Positions 8,778 to 16,909 of a DNA stretch of 64,000 nt are shown in pieces (within the stretch, counting starts at the first letter, position 1; each line of letters opens with the position of its first letter). The notes under the pieces are model-generated. The model searched no databases, was not told the DNA's origin, and saw nothing but the letters and a program-made list of their open reading frames with translations. The stretch is taken from positions 1,295,985 to 1,359,984 of the forward strand of contig NZ_LT671675.1 in the NCBI RefSeq assembly GCF_900143685.1. The letters are read 5' to 3'. This DNA comes from Parolsenella massiliensis. GTDB taxonomy: Bacteria; Actinomycetota; Coriobacteriia; Coriobacteriales; Atopobiaceae. A program made the translations under genes and the position numbers.

Positions 8778-9196
8778 GTGATGGCCTCCAAAACGTGCGA
8801 AGCAGACGGCCATCGCGGGCGACGGCACAAATCTGCTATTGCTTGACTTAGGTTTTATAACCCAAATATGCGCAAGTATTCAGGAAAAGCGGTTTTGCGC
8901 GTCATCTGGCACACGTTTTACAGGCCCATGGGACACCCGTAGACAAGTAAAGTGCGAAATTCCGAGGCTAAACTGCTTGCTTCCGAGTAGCACGGCGGTT
9001 TGCAACGATAAAAGCGCAGGTAGAGAGCTTTTATACATGCGGTCTACTTAATATGTCGCGTTTTAGCCTCGGAATTTCGAACATGGTTCTCGAAGAGCCC
9101 AGGAATCAACGTCTAAATCAATTTAATGGAGGGAATAAGCAACTAAGGTGTGGCAGGTTTCGGCCGCCGCGCATGGCCGCGACGCGGGAGACCGAG
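8778..9196. other. Divergent spacer between htpG and the gene at 9197
   Basis: A 419-bp AT-richer spacer. Near 8850-8870 it holds TTTATAACCC-like sequence, which could be the htpG promoter. It also holds the 18-bp inverted repeat at 8955-9079. An open frame runs upstream of 9197 from ATG 9053 but lacks a ribosome site and overlaps the inverted repeat, so I treat this DNA as regulatory. Confidence 0.5.
8955..9079. repeat. 18-bp inverted repeat spaced 89 bp apart
   Basis: The arm at 8955-8972 is exactly complementary to TTTAGCCTCGGAATTTCG at 9062-9079. Between the arms lies a smaller potential hairpin (AAAAGC ... GCTTTT, about 9010-9034). It precedes the unknown gene at 9197. It could be a paired operator or a leader RNA stem. 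Confidence 0.6.
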
Positions 9197-10243
9197 ATGG
9201 ACCGCATCCTGACAGGCATGAGCGCATTTCGCTATCACCGGATTCCGCCGCAGGTGCTCGCCCTGTATCCACCCTTGCCCGAGGCCTTTGAAGATCCCAG
9301 GCATAACAAGATTGCCCAGAGCCCCATCGTTGAGGATCTCTTGGGAACGCCCGTCCACAGGCTAATGCCCTCTGGCTATAAAGCCACAGCCTCGAAGCTC
9401 TACCGCACGCACGTGGTGAGTCGGGAGCTGCCGTTTGGAAGCGTCGTCGACACGGAGCACGGATTCCAGGTGGCGTCGCCGTCGCTTGCGCTGCTCACGC
9501 TCGCAGGTGAGCTCAGTCGGGGACAGCTGCTCATGGCCGCCTACGAGCTGTGTGGCACCTACTCGGCGTTTGTGCCGAGCGCCCACACCGAGGGGCTGCT
9601 TGCGGACGCTGTCTCGCACGGCAGCCTTTCGGGCCGCGACGGCTGGCAGAGGGTCATCGGCTCGGGCGGACGACCCCTCAACCTGTGGAAACGGGAGCCG
9701 CTCCTTGGCGCAGAGGAGCTCGCAGGGTTTTTGGAGCAGGCCCAGGGCCTCCACGGCGTCAAGCGCCTGCGCTGGGCCGCGAGCCACGTGACGGGCACCT
9801 GCGCCTCCCCCTTCGAGGCGCAGGTGTCTGTCCTGCTGGGACTGCCCAAGGCAAGCGGTGGGCTGGGACTTCGCTTCGAGAACAACCGCCGCATTGCACT
9901 CTCGGGACAGGCTCAGCAGCTCTACCAGCGAAGTTGCTGCTACGCAGACCTCTTCTTCGAGGGAGACGCGGCGCATCCGCCCGTTGCGCTCGAGTGCCAG
10001 GGCACCTCGGTCCACAGCGGGGAGGCCGCAGCGCTCTCCGACGCCGCGCGCACGGCGGCACTGCAGCTCATGGGCGTGGACGTGATTCCCGTCACCCACG
10101 AGCAGATCAGGCAGCCAGAAAGCTGGGCCGCCGTGAAGCAGCTGCTCGCCAAGAGGCTGGGAGCGAGCATGGACAAGACCAGCCGTCAGCTGCGAGCCGA
10201 GACGATCCTGCGCCACGAGCTGCTCGGCCCGGCCGCCGCCTAG
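9197..10243 (+). CDS. Uncharacterised protein with a possible PD-(D/E)XK-like C-terminal domain
   Basis: A 348-residue protein that I cannot assign to a named family. The N-terminal part (FRYHRIPPQVLALYPPLP) and the central stretch LTLAGELSRGQLLMAAYELCGTYS look like the two-domain hypothetical proteins common in coriobacteria. The C-terminal third has a pattern suggestive of a PD-(D/E)XK nuclease-like fold: Asp in CYADLFFEG followed by E-x-Q in VALECQG, about 15 residues on. The gene at 44506 has an analogous arrangement. ATG 9197 is chosen because GGGAG lies six bases upstream; ATGs at 9173 and 9053 are in frame. It converges on the kinase gene with only 15 bases between. Confidence 0.6.
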   Translation: MDRILTGMSAFRYHRIPPQVLALYPPLPEAFEDPRHNKIAQSPIVEDLLGTPVHRLMPSGYKATASKLYRTHVVSRELPFGSVVDTEHGFQVASPSLALLTLAGELSRGQLLMAAYELCGTYSAFVPSAHTEGLLADAVSHGSLSGRDGWQRVIGSGGRPLNLWKREPLLGAEELAGFLEQAQGLHGVKRLRWAASHVTGTCASPFEAQVSVLLGLPKASGGLGLRFENNRRIALSGQAQQLYQRSCCYADLFFEGDAAHPPVALECQGTSVHSGEAAALSDAARTAALQLMGVDVIPVTHEQIRQPESWAAVKQLLAKRLGASMDKTSRQLRAETILRHELLGPAAA

Positions 10244-10258
10244 CGAGCGGAAGCCCGG

Positions 10259-12148
10259 CTACTTGCTGTGCCGGCGGCGGTGCCTGGCCCAGATGTTGTG
10301 CAGCACCGCAAACGCCAGGACAAACGCCAGCACGTAGCACACGAAGGCAAACGCCGGAACGCCAAGCACGGTGAAGGCCTTCTCGGGAACGCGGTCGCTC
10401 ATGACGATCGCGCTCGCGGCGATGAGGAATCCCACGCACAGAACGCCGAGCGTCAGGCGGTCGGCAATGTGGGAGAGGTCATCGATGGGGTCCTCGGAGC
10501 CCACGAAGTCCATGTTGAGCTTGAGCTGGCCGCGCGTGAGCATGCTCATGGCGAGCTCGGCCTGGGCGGCGGCCCCAAGCAGGCCCTTCGTTGCCGCCTT
10601 GCCGCGAATGGCAAGCTCGCTCGCGTCGTGCTTGAGCTTCTCGGTGGCGTCGGTGTGGGCGCGGATGTGCTGGGAGATGATGTCGATCATGTTGACGCCC
10701 GGCAGAAACTCGTCCAGCACGCCCTCGAGCGTCACGAGGCCGCGGGCCATGCTCGTGATCTGCCCGGGCAGCTCGATGCCGTTGCGACGCGCAAGCGCGA
10801 TGATGTCGCCAAGAAAGCTCCCCAGGTCGAGCTCGGAGAGGCTCACGGTGCCAAACTCCTCGACGACCTCGTCGAGGTCGGCGAGCAGCTCGGCATGGTC
10901 CACGTCGTCTGGATTCGTGGTCGACAGGCGCAGAAGCGCGCTCTTGAGCCGCGGGGTGTCTCGCTCGGCCACCGAGAAGATCATGTCGCGCATGATGCGA
11001 CGCAAAGACGGGCTCAGCCTGCCCGTGATCCCCAGGTCGAGGAACACGATCTGCCCGCCATAGACCTCGATGTTGCCGGGATGCGGGTCCGCGTGGAAGA
11101 AGCCGTCGTCGAGCAGCTGGGTGGCGTAGTTGTCCACGAGCTTGGTGCCGATCTCGGTGAGGTCGTAGCCCTCTTCGACGAGCTTGGCCGGGCTGGAGAT
11201 CGTGATGCCGTCCACGTACTCCATGACGACGACGTGCTTCGTGCACAGGGGCAGGTAGGGCTTGGGGCACGTCACGAACTTGCAGTCCTCGCTGTTGCGA
11301 CGGAACTCCTCGAGGTTGCGTGCCTCAACGAGGAAGTCCGTCTCCTCGCGAAACGTGTCCCACAGCTCCTCCACCACGCTCGTGAGGTCGAGGAACTGCT
11401 CGCCCTTGAAGAAGGGCGTGAGGTGGCGCACGAGCGAGCGCATGATGTCGATGTCTTGCGCCATGACCTCCTGAACGTGGGGGCGCTGCACCTTGACGGC
11501 CACGTCCTCGCCGCTCGCGAGGCGCGCGCGGTGCACCTGTGCCACCGAGGCCGACCCCAGCGGGTGCTCGCCGATGGCGTCGAACAGCTCGCCGAGACGG
11601 CCGCCGTACTCCTGCTCGAGCACGGCGAGGACCGTCTCGTAGGGCATGGGATCGACGTCGCTGCGCAGCTTCGTGAGCTCGGCGCAGAAGCGCTCGGGCA
11701 GGATCTCGGAGCGCATGGACAGGATCTGGCCGGCCTTCACGAACGTGGGGCCGAGCTCCTCGAGCATGCGGCGGAACTTCACCGGCGTGATGCCGCCAAA
11801 GACGTCGTACTTACGCACGATGCCGATTATCTGCAGGATGCGGGCGTGGCGGCGCTTGGCAGAGATGCCGTAGCGGCTTGCGTCGTTGCGGCGGGCGCCC
11901 CGCAGAAGGCCGATCGTCACCGAGTCGTCCTCGTCAAGCTCGCCCTCCACGCCGGCGAGCGCCGCCTCCCACATGGCGTCCTCGGCCTCGGGGGTCGACG
12001 GGTCCGGGCGCGGGGCGTCGCCGAGGGGCACCTGGCCCGCGCGCGCCTCCCCGTCGCCGCCAGGGGTGTCCTCGCAGACGCGAGAGGCCACCCCCGGGGC
12101 GTTCCCAGGGGTGGTCTTGTCCTTGCTGTCCTTGCTCGTGGTGCTCAA
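10259..12148 (-). CDS. AarF/UbiB (ABC1) family atypical kinase
   Basis: A 629-residue UbiB-type protein-kinase-like ATPase. Hallmarks include the K-x-G-Q motif (FVKAGQILSMR, about residues 135-145), the Ala-rich nucleotide loop (GSASVAQVHRARL), the VAIK-type lysine (DVAVKVQRP), the catalytic loop DPHPGN and the metal motif LDLG. Two C-terminal transmembrane helices (about 565-620) anchor it, as in UbiB. Where ubiquinone is absent, relatives act in other isoprenoid-lipid or membrane processes; the exact role here is unknown. The start is TTG 12148 after GGAG, six bases past the stop of the phasin-like gene. The first 60 residues are low-complexity. Confidence 0.9.
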   Translation of the reverse strand: MSTTSKDSKDKTTPGNAPGVASRVCEDTPGGDGEARAGQVPLGDAPRPDPSTPEAEDAMWEAALAGVEGELDEDDSVTIGLLRGARRNDASRYGISAKRRHARILQIIGIVRKYDVFGGITPVKFRRMLEELGPTFVKAGQILSMRSEILPERFCAELTKLRSDVDPMPYETVLAVLEQEYGGRLGELFDAIGEHPLGSASVAQVHRARLASGEDVAVKVQRPHVQEVMAQDIDIMRSLVRHLTPFFKGEQFLDLTSVVEELWDTFREETDFLVEARNLEEFRRNSEDCKFVTCPKPYLPLCTKHVVVMEYVDGITISSPAKLVEEGYDLTEIGTKLVDNYATQLLDDGFFHADPHPGNIEVYGGQIVFLDLGITGRLSPSLRRIMRDMIFSVAERDTPRLKSALLRLSTTNPDDVDHAELLADLDEVVEEFGTVSLSELDLGSFLGDIIALARRNGIELPGQITSMARGLVTLEGVLDEFLPGVNMIDIISQHIRAHTDATEKLKHDASELAIRGKAATKGLLGAAAQAELAMSMLTRGQLKLNMDFVGSEDPIDDLSHIADRLTLGVLCVGFLIAASAIVMSDRVPEKAFTVLGVPAFAFVCYVLAFVLAFAVLHNIWARHRRRHSK

Positions 12149-12154
12149 GCGGGG

Positions 12155-12520
12155 TTACTCCGCATCCTCGGAGCCGTCCTCGACCTCGACGTCGACCTTC
12201 TCGGCGGCGGGCTCGGCGGCCTTGGCGTTCATGTCGCTCGCGATCTGGCGGGCGCGGTCGGCAAAGGCGACGCGGTCCTCGGGCGCCATGGCGGCGAGGC
12301 GCGCGCGAAGCACGGTGTCCTGAGCCTCGCTCACGGTGTCCTTGGCCTTCTGCGTGAGCTCGCGGTTGAGGTCCTTGCCCTGGTCAACCGTGAGCTCGCC
12401 CTTCTTGACGAGCGTGTCGACGAACTCGGTGGTCTTCTCGGCACCAAAGGCGACGGCGCCCACGCCCGCGAGAAACGCCGTGCGTGCGGCCTCTGCGATG
12501 CCATTAGCGATGTCTGCCAT
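12155..12520 (-). CDS. Phasin-like (PHA granule/poly-helix) protein
   Basis: A 121-residue, mostly helical protein with the phasin-family core TEFVDTLVKKGELTVDQGKD and an acidic tail rich in Ala and Glu. A short Gly/Ala-rich segment near residues 14-26 may associate with membrane. Small proteins of this type often sit directly upstream of aarF-like genes, as here (6-bp gap), so a shared membrane-associated role is inferred; no polyhydroxyalkanoate synthesis gene is visible nearby. ATG 12520 follows GAGAGGAGC. Confidence 0.7.
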   Translation of the reverse strand: MADIANGIAEAARTAFLAGVGAVAFGAEKTTEFVDTLVKKGELTVDQGKDLNRELTQKAKDTVSEAQDTVLRARLAAMAPEDRVAFADRARQIASDMNAKAAEPAAEKVDVEVEDGSEDAE

Positions 12521-12645
12521 GGAAGCTCCTCTCGTCTGCGCGCGGCCCGCGCGCCCGGTCGTTGCTAGCCTTGTACCCAGTGTAGCCCTGGCGCGCGCCC
12601 GCGAATTCCGCGAGTGCGAGAAGGCGGCCTCGGGGAGCGTCCCGG

Positions 12646-13854
12646 TCACCCGAGAAGGACGCGGCGCATGTCGGCCACCGAGTCCACGCAGGCCGTGGCG
12701 CCGGCGCGCTCGAGCTCGCCGGGCTTGGCCGTATCTCCCAGATAGACGCCCAGGCTCGCCACGCCGTTTGCCGCGGCGCCCTCGATGTCGTAGAAGCGGT
12801 CGCCCACCATGACGGCGTCTGTCGGCTCGCAACCCAAGGCCGTGAGGGAGCCGGCAACGAGGTGCTCCTTGCCCACGTGCTTGGGGTCGTGGGCGGCCAC
12901 GACGGCGTCGAACAGGTCCTCTATGCCCGTCTCGGCCAGGGCCTTGTGCACGAGCCGCTCGTTCTTGGACGACGTGATGGCAAGGCGCTTGCCGGCCGCG
13001 CGCAGGTCTCCCAGAAGCTCGCGGATGCCGTCGAACAGCGGGAACGCCTCGGGGCCAAGGTTGCCGTAGATGGCGCGGTAGCGGCGCGTGACCTCGGCGG
13101 CGTCTTCCTCGGACAGGCCGTAGACGAGCGAGAAGGCCGCCGGGAAGGGCGGGCCCACGAGCCGGCCCGCGTCGCCGATCTCCTCATCGCTGAGGCCAAA
13201 GTCGCGAAGCACCCGCGTGGCCGTCCCCACGATGTAGGGCTTCGTGTCGGCGAGCGTGCCGTCGAAGTCGAACAGCACGCAGGACTTGCCCGCAAGCGCC
13301 TCGGCGGCACGCGCGAGCTCGGCGGCGCGGCGGTCGGCCGCACAGTCCTGCGCCTGCTCGGCGCGCAGCATCTTGAGGCCGTGGCGCGCGGGCGCAAGCA
13401 CCACCTCGAGGTTCTCGGTGGCACCCTTAGGGCTGCCGGGGACGTTCACGACAAGCGTGCGGCCCAGCGTACCGGCCGTGGCGCGAGACACCCAGGCGTG
13501 GTCGGTGATGGCGGCCGACTTGGCGCGCATGAGCTCGCCCAGGCCCGGGACCATACGCTCGCACACGTCCTCGGTGGCCTCGGGCGTGACGTCGCGGGGC
13601 GACAGGCCCGTGCCCCCGCAGGTGACGCACAGGGCAGTTTCTGCCGCGGCGGCCTCCCGGATGGCCTCGCCGATGCGGGCGCGATCGTCGGGCACGACCG
13701 TAGCCGAGACGACCCTAAACCCCTCGCGCGCGAGAAGCTCCGCCACGGCAGGGCCCGTGGCGTCCTCGCGAAGACCGGCAGCCGAGCGGTCGCTCACCGT
13801 GATAACCGCTGCCGAGAAGCTCGGCGCGCTCGTCTCGTGGTCGTGGTGTCCCAT
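12646..13854 (-). CDS. Fusion: MogA/MoaB molybdopterin adenylyltransferase - HAD phosphatase
   Basis: A 402-residue two-domain protein. Residues about 12-165 are a MogA/MoaB fold: AVITVSDRSAAG at the start, the pterin-binding loop TCGGTGLSPRDVTPEAT, and LVVNVPGSPKGA. MogA adenylylates molybdopterin before metal insertion. After a short linker, residues about 190-400 form a HAD hydrolase of the phosphoglycolate-phosphatase/beta-phosphoglucomutase type: DFDGTLADT (nucleophile Asp), ITSSKN (motif II), GKEH (motif III Lys) and VGDRFYDIEGA (motif IV). There is no stop or frameshift at the junction. It is last in the molybdenum operon, 9 bases after the moeA-like gene, and starts at ATG 13854 behind GGAGAG. 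The HAD substrate is unknown. Confidence 0.88.
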   Translation of the reverse strand: MGHHDHETSAPSFSAAVITVSDRSAAGLREDATGPAVAELLAREGFRVVSATVVPDDRARIGEAIREAAAAETALCVTCGGTGLSPRDVTPEATEDVCERMVPGLGELMRAKSAAITDHAWVSRATAGTLGRTLVVNVPGSPKGATENLEVVLAPARHGLKMLRAEQAQDCAADRRAAELARAAEALAGKSCVLFDFDGTLADTKPYIVGTATRVLRDFGLSDEEIGDAGRLVGPPFPAAFSLVYGLSEEDAAEVTRRYRAIYGNLGPEAFPLFDGIRELLGDLRAAGKRLAITSSKNERLVHKALAETGIEDLFDAVVAAHDPKHVGKEHLVAGSLTALGCEPTDAVMVGDRFYDIEGAAANGVASLGVYLGDTAKPGELERAGATACVDSVADMRRVLLG

Positions 13855-13863
13855 GTCTCTCCT

Positions 13864-14898
13864 CTACTTGCCGAACGGGCAGATGGGGTAGTGGCACTCC
13901 GCGCACCCCAGGCACAGGCCGCCCTCGCCATAGGCCACGACGTCCTCGCGCGTGAGGCGAATGCCCGCCGCGATGCGGGGCAGCACGAGGTCGAGGATCG
14001 TGGCCTTGGCGAACATGACGCAGCCCGGAAGGCCCAGCACGGGCGTGCCGTCCTCATAGTAGCCCACGAACAGCATGGCGCCGGGAAGCACCGGGGCGCC
14101 ATAGGTCACCATCTCAGCACCGCTCTTCTGGATGGCGCCGGGCGTGTTGTCGTCGGGGTCCACGGACATGCCGCCCGTGCACACCACGAGGTCCACGCCC
14201 GCCTCGCGCACGCGGCCAATGGCCGCCACGATGTCGTCCGTGTCGTCGCCGGGCAGCTCGTGGGCCACCATCTCGATGCCAAACGCCGCGAGCTTTGCCT
14301 GCACGACGGGGGTGAACGAGTCCTCGATGAGACCTCCCGCCACCTCGCTTCCCGTCGTGACTATTCCTACGCGCCGCAAGCGGAACGGCACGACCTCGCA
14401 CAGGGGCCCCTCGCCGGGGGCGGCGGCCGCCGCGGCGTCGGCCTCGTCGAGCACCGCGCCGTCGATGACGAGCGGGATGACGCGCATGCCGGCGAGCTCG
14501 TCACCGACACGCACAGCCGTGTTGCCCTTGCGCGTGGCCACCATGACCTGGGGCACGGAGTTCACGGCGAGAAGGGCCTCGGAGCGCACGGTGAAGCAGC
14601 CGTCCGTGGCGGCCGTGAGCTCGATCTTGCCCTCCTTGATGTCGGGGTTGTGCGTGCAGCCCGGGCCCTCGGCCAGCTGGCAGAGGCGCAGCGCCGCGTC
14701 GTTCTCGTGGAGCATGCCCGGCTCCATCTCCCACACGTAGACGCTGCGCTTGCCCATGGACAGCAGCACGTCAACGTCCTCGGGCTGCACCACGTGGCCC
14801 TTGCGGAAGCGCGCCCCCTTGAACTGGCCGGGGATGATCTGGGTCATGTCGTGGCACAGCACGTGCCCGACGGCGTCAGTCACGGCAAGCTCCCTCAT
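13864..14898 (-). CDS. MoeA-like molybdopterin-binding protein, short form with Cys-rich tail
   Basis: A 344-residue protein with the MoCF/MoeA molybdopterin-binding domain in its second half: VGIVTTGSEV, then LVVCTGGMSVDPDDNTP and PVLPGAMLFVGY, ending GLPGCVMF. This is the domain that inserts molybdate into adenylylated pterin. It is shorter than classical MoeA (about 400 residues) and its N-terminal half diverges. The last 17 residues carry a Cys/His cluster (CLGCAECHYPICPFG) that could bind a metal or cluster. ATG 14898 is preferred: it overlaps the upstream stop (ATGA) and has GGAGGT nine bases before. GTG 14907 is in frame but abuts that site. Confidence 0.8.
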   Translation of the reverse strand: MRELAVTDAVGHVLCHDMTQIIPGQFKGARFRKGHVVQPEDVDVLLSMGKRSVYVWEMEPGMLHENDAALRLCQLAEGPGCTHNPDIKEGKIELTAATDGCFTVRSEALLAVNSVPQVMVATRKGNTAVRVGDELAGMRVIPLVIDGAVLDEADAAAAAAPGEGPLCEVVPFRLRRVGIVTTGSEVAGGLIEDSFTPVVQAKLAAFGIEMVAHELPGDDTDDIVAAIGRVREAGVDLVVCTGGMSVDPDDNTPGAIQKSGAEMVTYGAPVLPGAMLFVGYYEDGTPVLGLPGCVMFAKATILDLVLPRIAAGIRLTREDVVAYGEGGLCLGCAECHYPICPFGK

Positions 14899-15395
14899 CG
14901 CTCGCACACCTCCACCACTCGAACCTTGTCACCGGCACGCACGACGCCACCTCGGATGACGATGGCGAAGATGCCCTCGCTGGGCATGGCGCACTTGCCG
15001 GTGAGCCGCTTGATCTCGCAGTCGTTGTGGCACTTCTTGCCGATCTGCGTCACGGCGAGAAGGGCGCTGCCCGCCGCAAGCGTCGTGCCCACGGGCAACG
15101 ACTTGAGGTCGAGCCCGCGCGTGAGGATGTTCTCGGCAAAGTCGCCGGGGGCGAGGTTGGGCAGCACCTCGCGAAGCGGGTCCACCGCCTCGTCCGGAAG
15201 CAGGCTCACCTGGCGGTGCCACGCGCCCGCGTGCGCGTCTCCCACGACACCCGTGCCCACGGCAAGCTCGATGGCCTCGACGGGCACCTTGCGCGTGCCC
15301 TTGCGCTCGCTCACGCACACGGCGATCACGTCCGCCTCGCGCGGGACGTCGGCGCCGGCGGTCCCCGCCACCGGCGTGTTCTCCCTGTTCTCCAA
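14895..15395 (-). CDS. MOSC-domain protein
   Basis: A 166-residue stand-alone MOSC domain. MOSC domains carry sulfur or bind molybdenum cofactor; free-standing ones in Mo operons are thought to act in cofactor sulfuration or delivery. Visible features: AIELAVGTGVVGDAHAG at about residue 42, RQVSLLPDEAV, DFAENILTRG, and the conserved Cys in QIGKKCHNDC (about 118-127). The start is TTG 15395 with GGAGG six bases upstream. Its stop overlaps the moeA-like start and moaC ends one base before its start codon, so translation is coupled. Confidence 0.85.
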   Translation of the reverse strand: MENRENTPVAGTAGADVPREADVIAVCVSERKGTRKVPVEAIELAVGTGVVGDAHAGAWHRQVSLLPDEAVDPLREVLPNLAPGDFAENILTRGLDLKSLPVGTTLAAGSALLAVTQIGKKCHNDCEIKRLTGKCAMPSEGIFAIVIRGGVVRAGDKVRVVEVCER

Positions 15396-15396
15396 G

Positions 15397-15954
15397 CTAG
15401 TCCTCCCTCACGAAGTGGCCGGAGCGGCCACCGTCCTTCTCCATGAGCCGCACGCGCTCGATGACCATGTCACGCTGGTGCGACTTGCACATGTCATAGA
15501 TGGTGAGCGCCGCCACGGACACGGCCGTGAGCGCCTCCATCTCAACGCCCGTCTCGCCCTTGCAGCGGGCCACGGCCTCGATGGCGATGCCGTCGGGCTC
15601 ATAGGCAAAGCTGATGTCCACGCCCGAGAGCGGGACCTGGTGGCACATCGGCACGAGCTCCCATGTGCGCTTGGCCGCCATGATGCCGGCGACCTGGGCC
15701 ACGGCGAGCACGTCGCCCTTGCGCGTGCCGCCGCTGCGCACAAGCGCAAGCGTCGAGGGCGCCATGAGCACCTTGCCCGCGGCGCGCGCCACCCTGGCCG
15801 TCACGGGCTTGGCGCCCACGTCGACCATGCGGGCGCGGCCCTGCTCGTTCACGTGCGTGAGCTCGGCGTCGCGGATGGACGCGGACGCAGGCGCCGGGAC
15901 CTCCTCGCAGCGGGGCTCGACGGCGGGGCGCAAGGCGTCGTTCGTATCGTCCAC
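15397..15954 (-). CDS. moaC: Cyclic pyranopterin monophosphate synthase MoaC
   Basis: MoaC converts the MoaA product 3',8-cyclo-7,8-dihydro-GTP to cyclic pyranopterin monophosphate. It is 185 residues long, somewhat longer than usual because of a 25-residue low-complexity N-terminus. Family motifs: [32 protein letters not shown], the substrate-binding [10 protein letters not shown] with Cys and His, [20 protein letters not shown] and the catalytic Lys in CKSHQRDM. The GTG start at 15954 follows AGGAGG, which itself overlaps the moaA stop. Confidence 0.95.
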   Translation of the reverse strand: MDDTNDALRPAVEPRCEEVPAPASASIRDAELTHVNEQGRARMVDVGAKPVTARVARAAGKVLMAPSTLALVRSGGTRKGDVLAVAQVAGIMAAKRTWELVPMCHQVPLSGVDISFAYEPDGIAIEAVARCKGETGVEMEALTAVSVAALTIYDMCKSHQRDMVIERVRLMEKDGGRSGHFVRED

Positions 15955-15955
15955 G

Positions 15956-16906
15956 CTAGCCTCCTATCTCGTTCATGTCGCGCGGCGTGTCGCTGGGGCG
16001 CACGCCAGGCGCGAGGTTATGGTGTGCGGGCTTGGCCTCGATGCCGGCCCGGATGGCGTCCGCGAGCGCCTCTCCGGCAAGGCCGCGCAGGCTCACCTCG
16101 GCCGCCGAGTGCAGGCAGGGCTTGAGGCGGCCGTCGGCCGTGACGCGGATGCGGTCGCAGCCCGAGCAGAACCGATGGCTCACGGCGCGGATGAGGCCCA
16201 CGCGCCCGGCGAATCCCGGCGCCGAGTAGAGCTCGGCCACGCCCGAGGAACCCAGCGGCACAAGCTCGGGCACCCGCTCGAGCACGACGTCGCCCGAGAC
16301 GAACCGCTCGCGCGGCCAGGAGGCGCACTCCCCCATCGGCATGAGCTCGATGAAGCGCACCTCGATGGGCTCGCGGCGCGCGATGTCCACGAGGTCGGCC
16401 GCCTCGTCGTCGTTCACGCCGCCCATGAGCACGCAGTTGATCTTCGTGTTCTTAAAGCCCGCCTCGCGCGCGGCCGCGAGGCCCGCGAGCGCGTCTGAGA
16501 GTTCGCCGGTGCGGGTGATGGCCCGGTAGCGATCCGGCCGCAGCGTGTCGAGGCTGACGTTCAGGCGCGTGAGGCCGGCGGCGCGCAGGTCGGCGGCGAC
16601 GGGCGCGAGCATGGTCGCGTTCGTCGTCATGTCGACCTCCTCGATGCCGGGCACGCCGGACAGCATGCCCACGAGGTCCACGACGCCGCGGCGTGCGAGC
16701 GGCTCGCCGCCCGTGACGCGCACCTTGCGCACGCCCAGGGTGGCAGCGGCGCGCACGATGTCGGTGAGCTCCTCGAACGAGAGCAGGTCACGATGGCTGC
16801 GGGTGGGCACGCCGGCGGGCGGCATGCAGTACGTGCAGCGGCAGTTGCACTTGTCGGTCACGGAAAGCCGCAGGTAGGAGATGTTCCTTCCAAGCGTGTC
16901 GAGCAT
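15956..16906 (-). CDS. moaA: GTP 3',8-cyclase MoaA
   Basis: A radical SAM enzyme that starts pterin synthesis from GTP, 316 residues. The SAM cluster is Cys20-x3-Cys24-x2-Cys27. The SAM-binding VTGGEPL is at about 68-74. The second, GTP-binding cluster is in [20 protein letters not shown] near residue 255-275. The protein ends in Gly-Gly, which in MoaA is needed for activity. It starts at ATG 16906, three bases after the modC stop, inside the mod-moa operon. Together with moaC it covers the first pathway stages; moaD, moaE and mobA are not in the window. Confidence 0.96.
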   Translation of the reverse strand: MLDTLGRNISYLRLSVTDKCNCRCTYCMPPAGVPTRSHRDLLSFEELTDIVRAAATLGVRKVRVTGGEPLARRGVVDLVGMLSGVPGIEEVDMTTNATMLAPVAADLRAAGLTRLNVSLDTLRPDRYRAITRTGELSDALAGLAAAREAGFKNTKINCVLMGGVNDDEAADLVDIARREPIEVRFIELMPMGECASWPRERFVSGDVVLERVPELVPLGSSGVAELYSAPGFAGRVGLIRAVSHRFCSGCDRIRVTADGRLKPCLHSAAEVSLRGLAGEALADAIRAGIEAKPAHHNLAPGVRPSDTPRDMNEIGG

Positions 16907-16909
16907 GCC

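Noticed and set aside
9053-9196. N-terminal extension of the 9197 gene to ATG 9053
   Set aside because: No ribosome site at 9053, the segment overlaps the 18-bp inverted repeat, and GGGAG is correctly placed only for ATG 9197.
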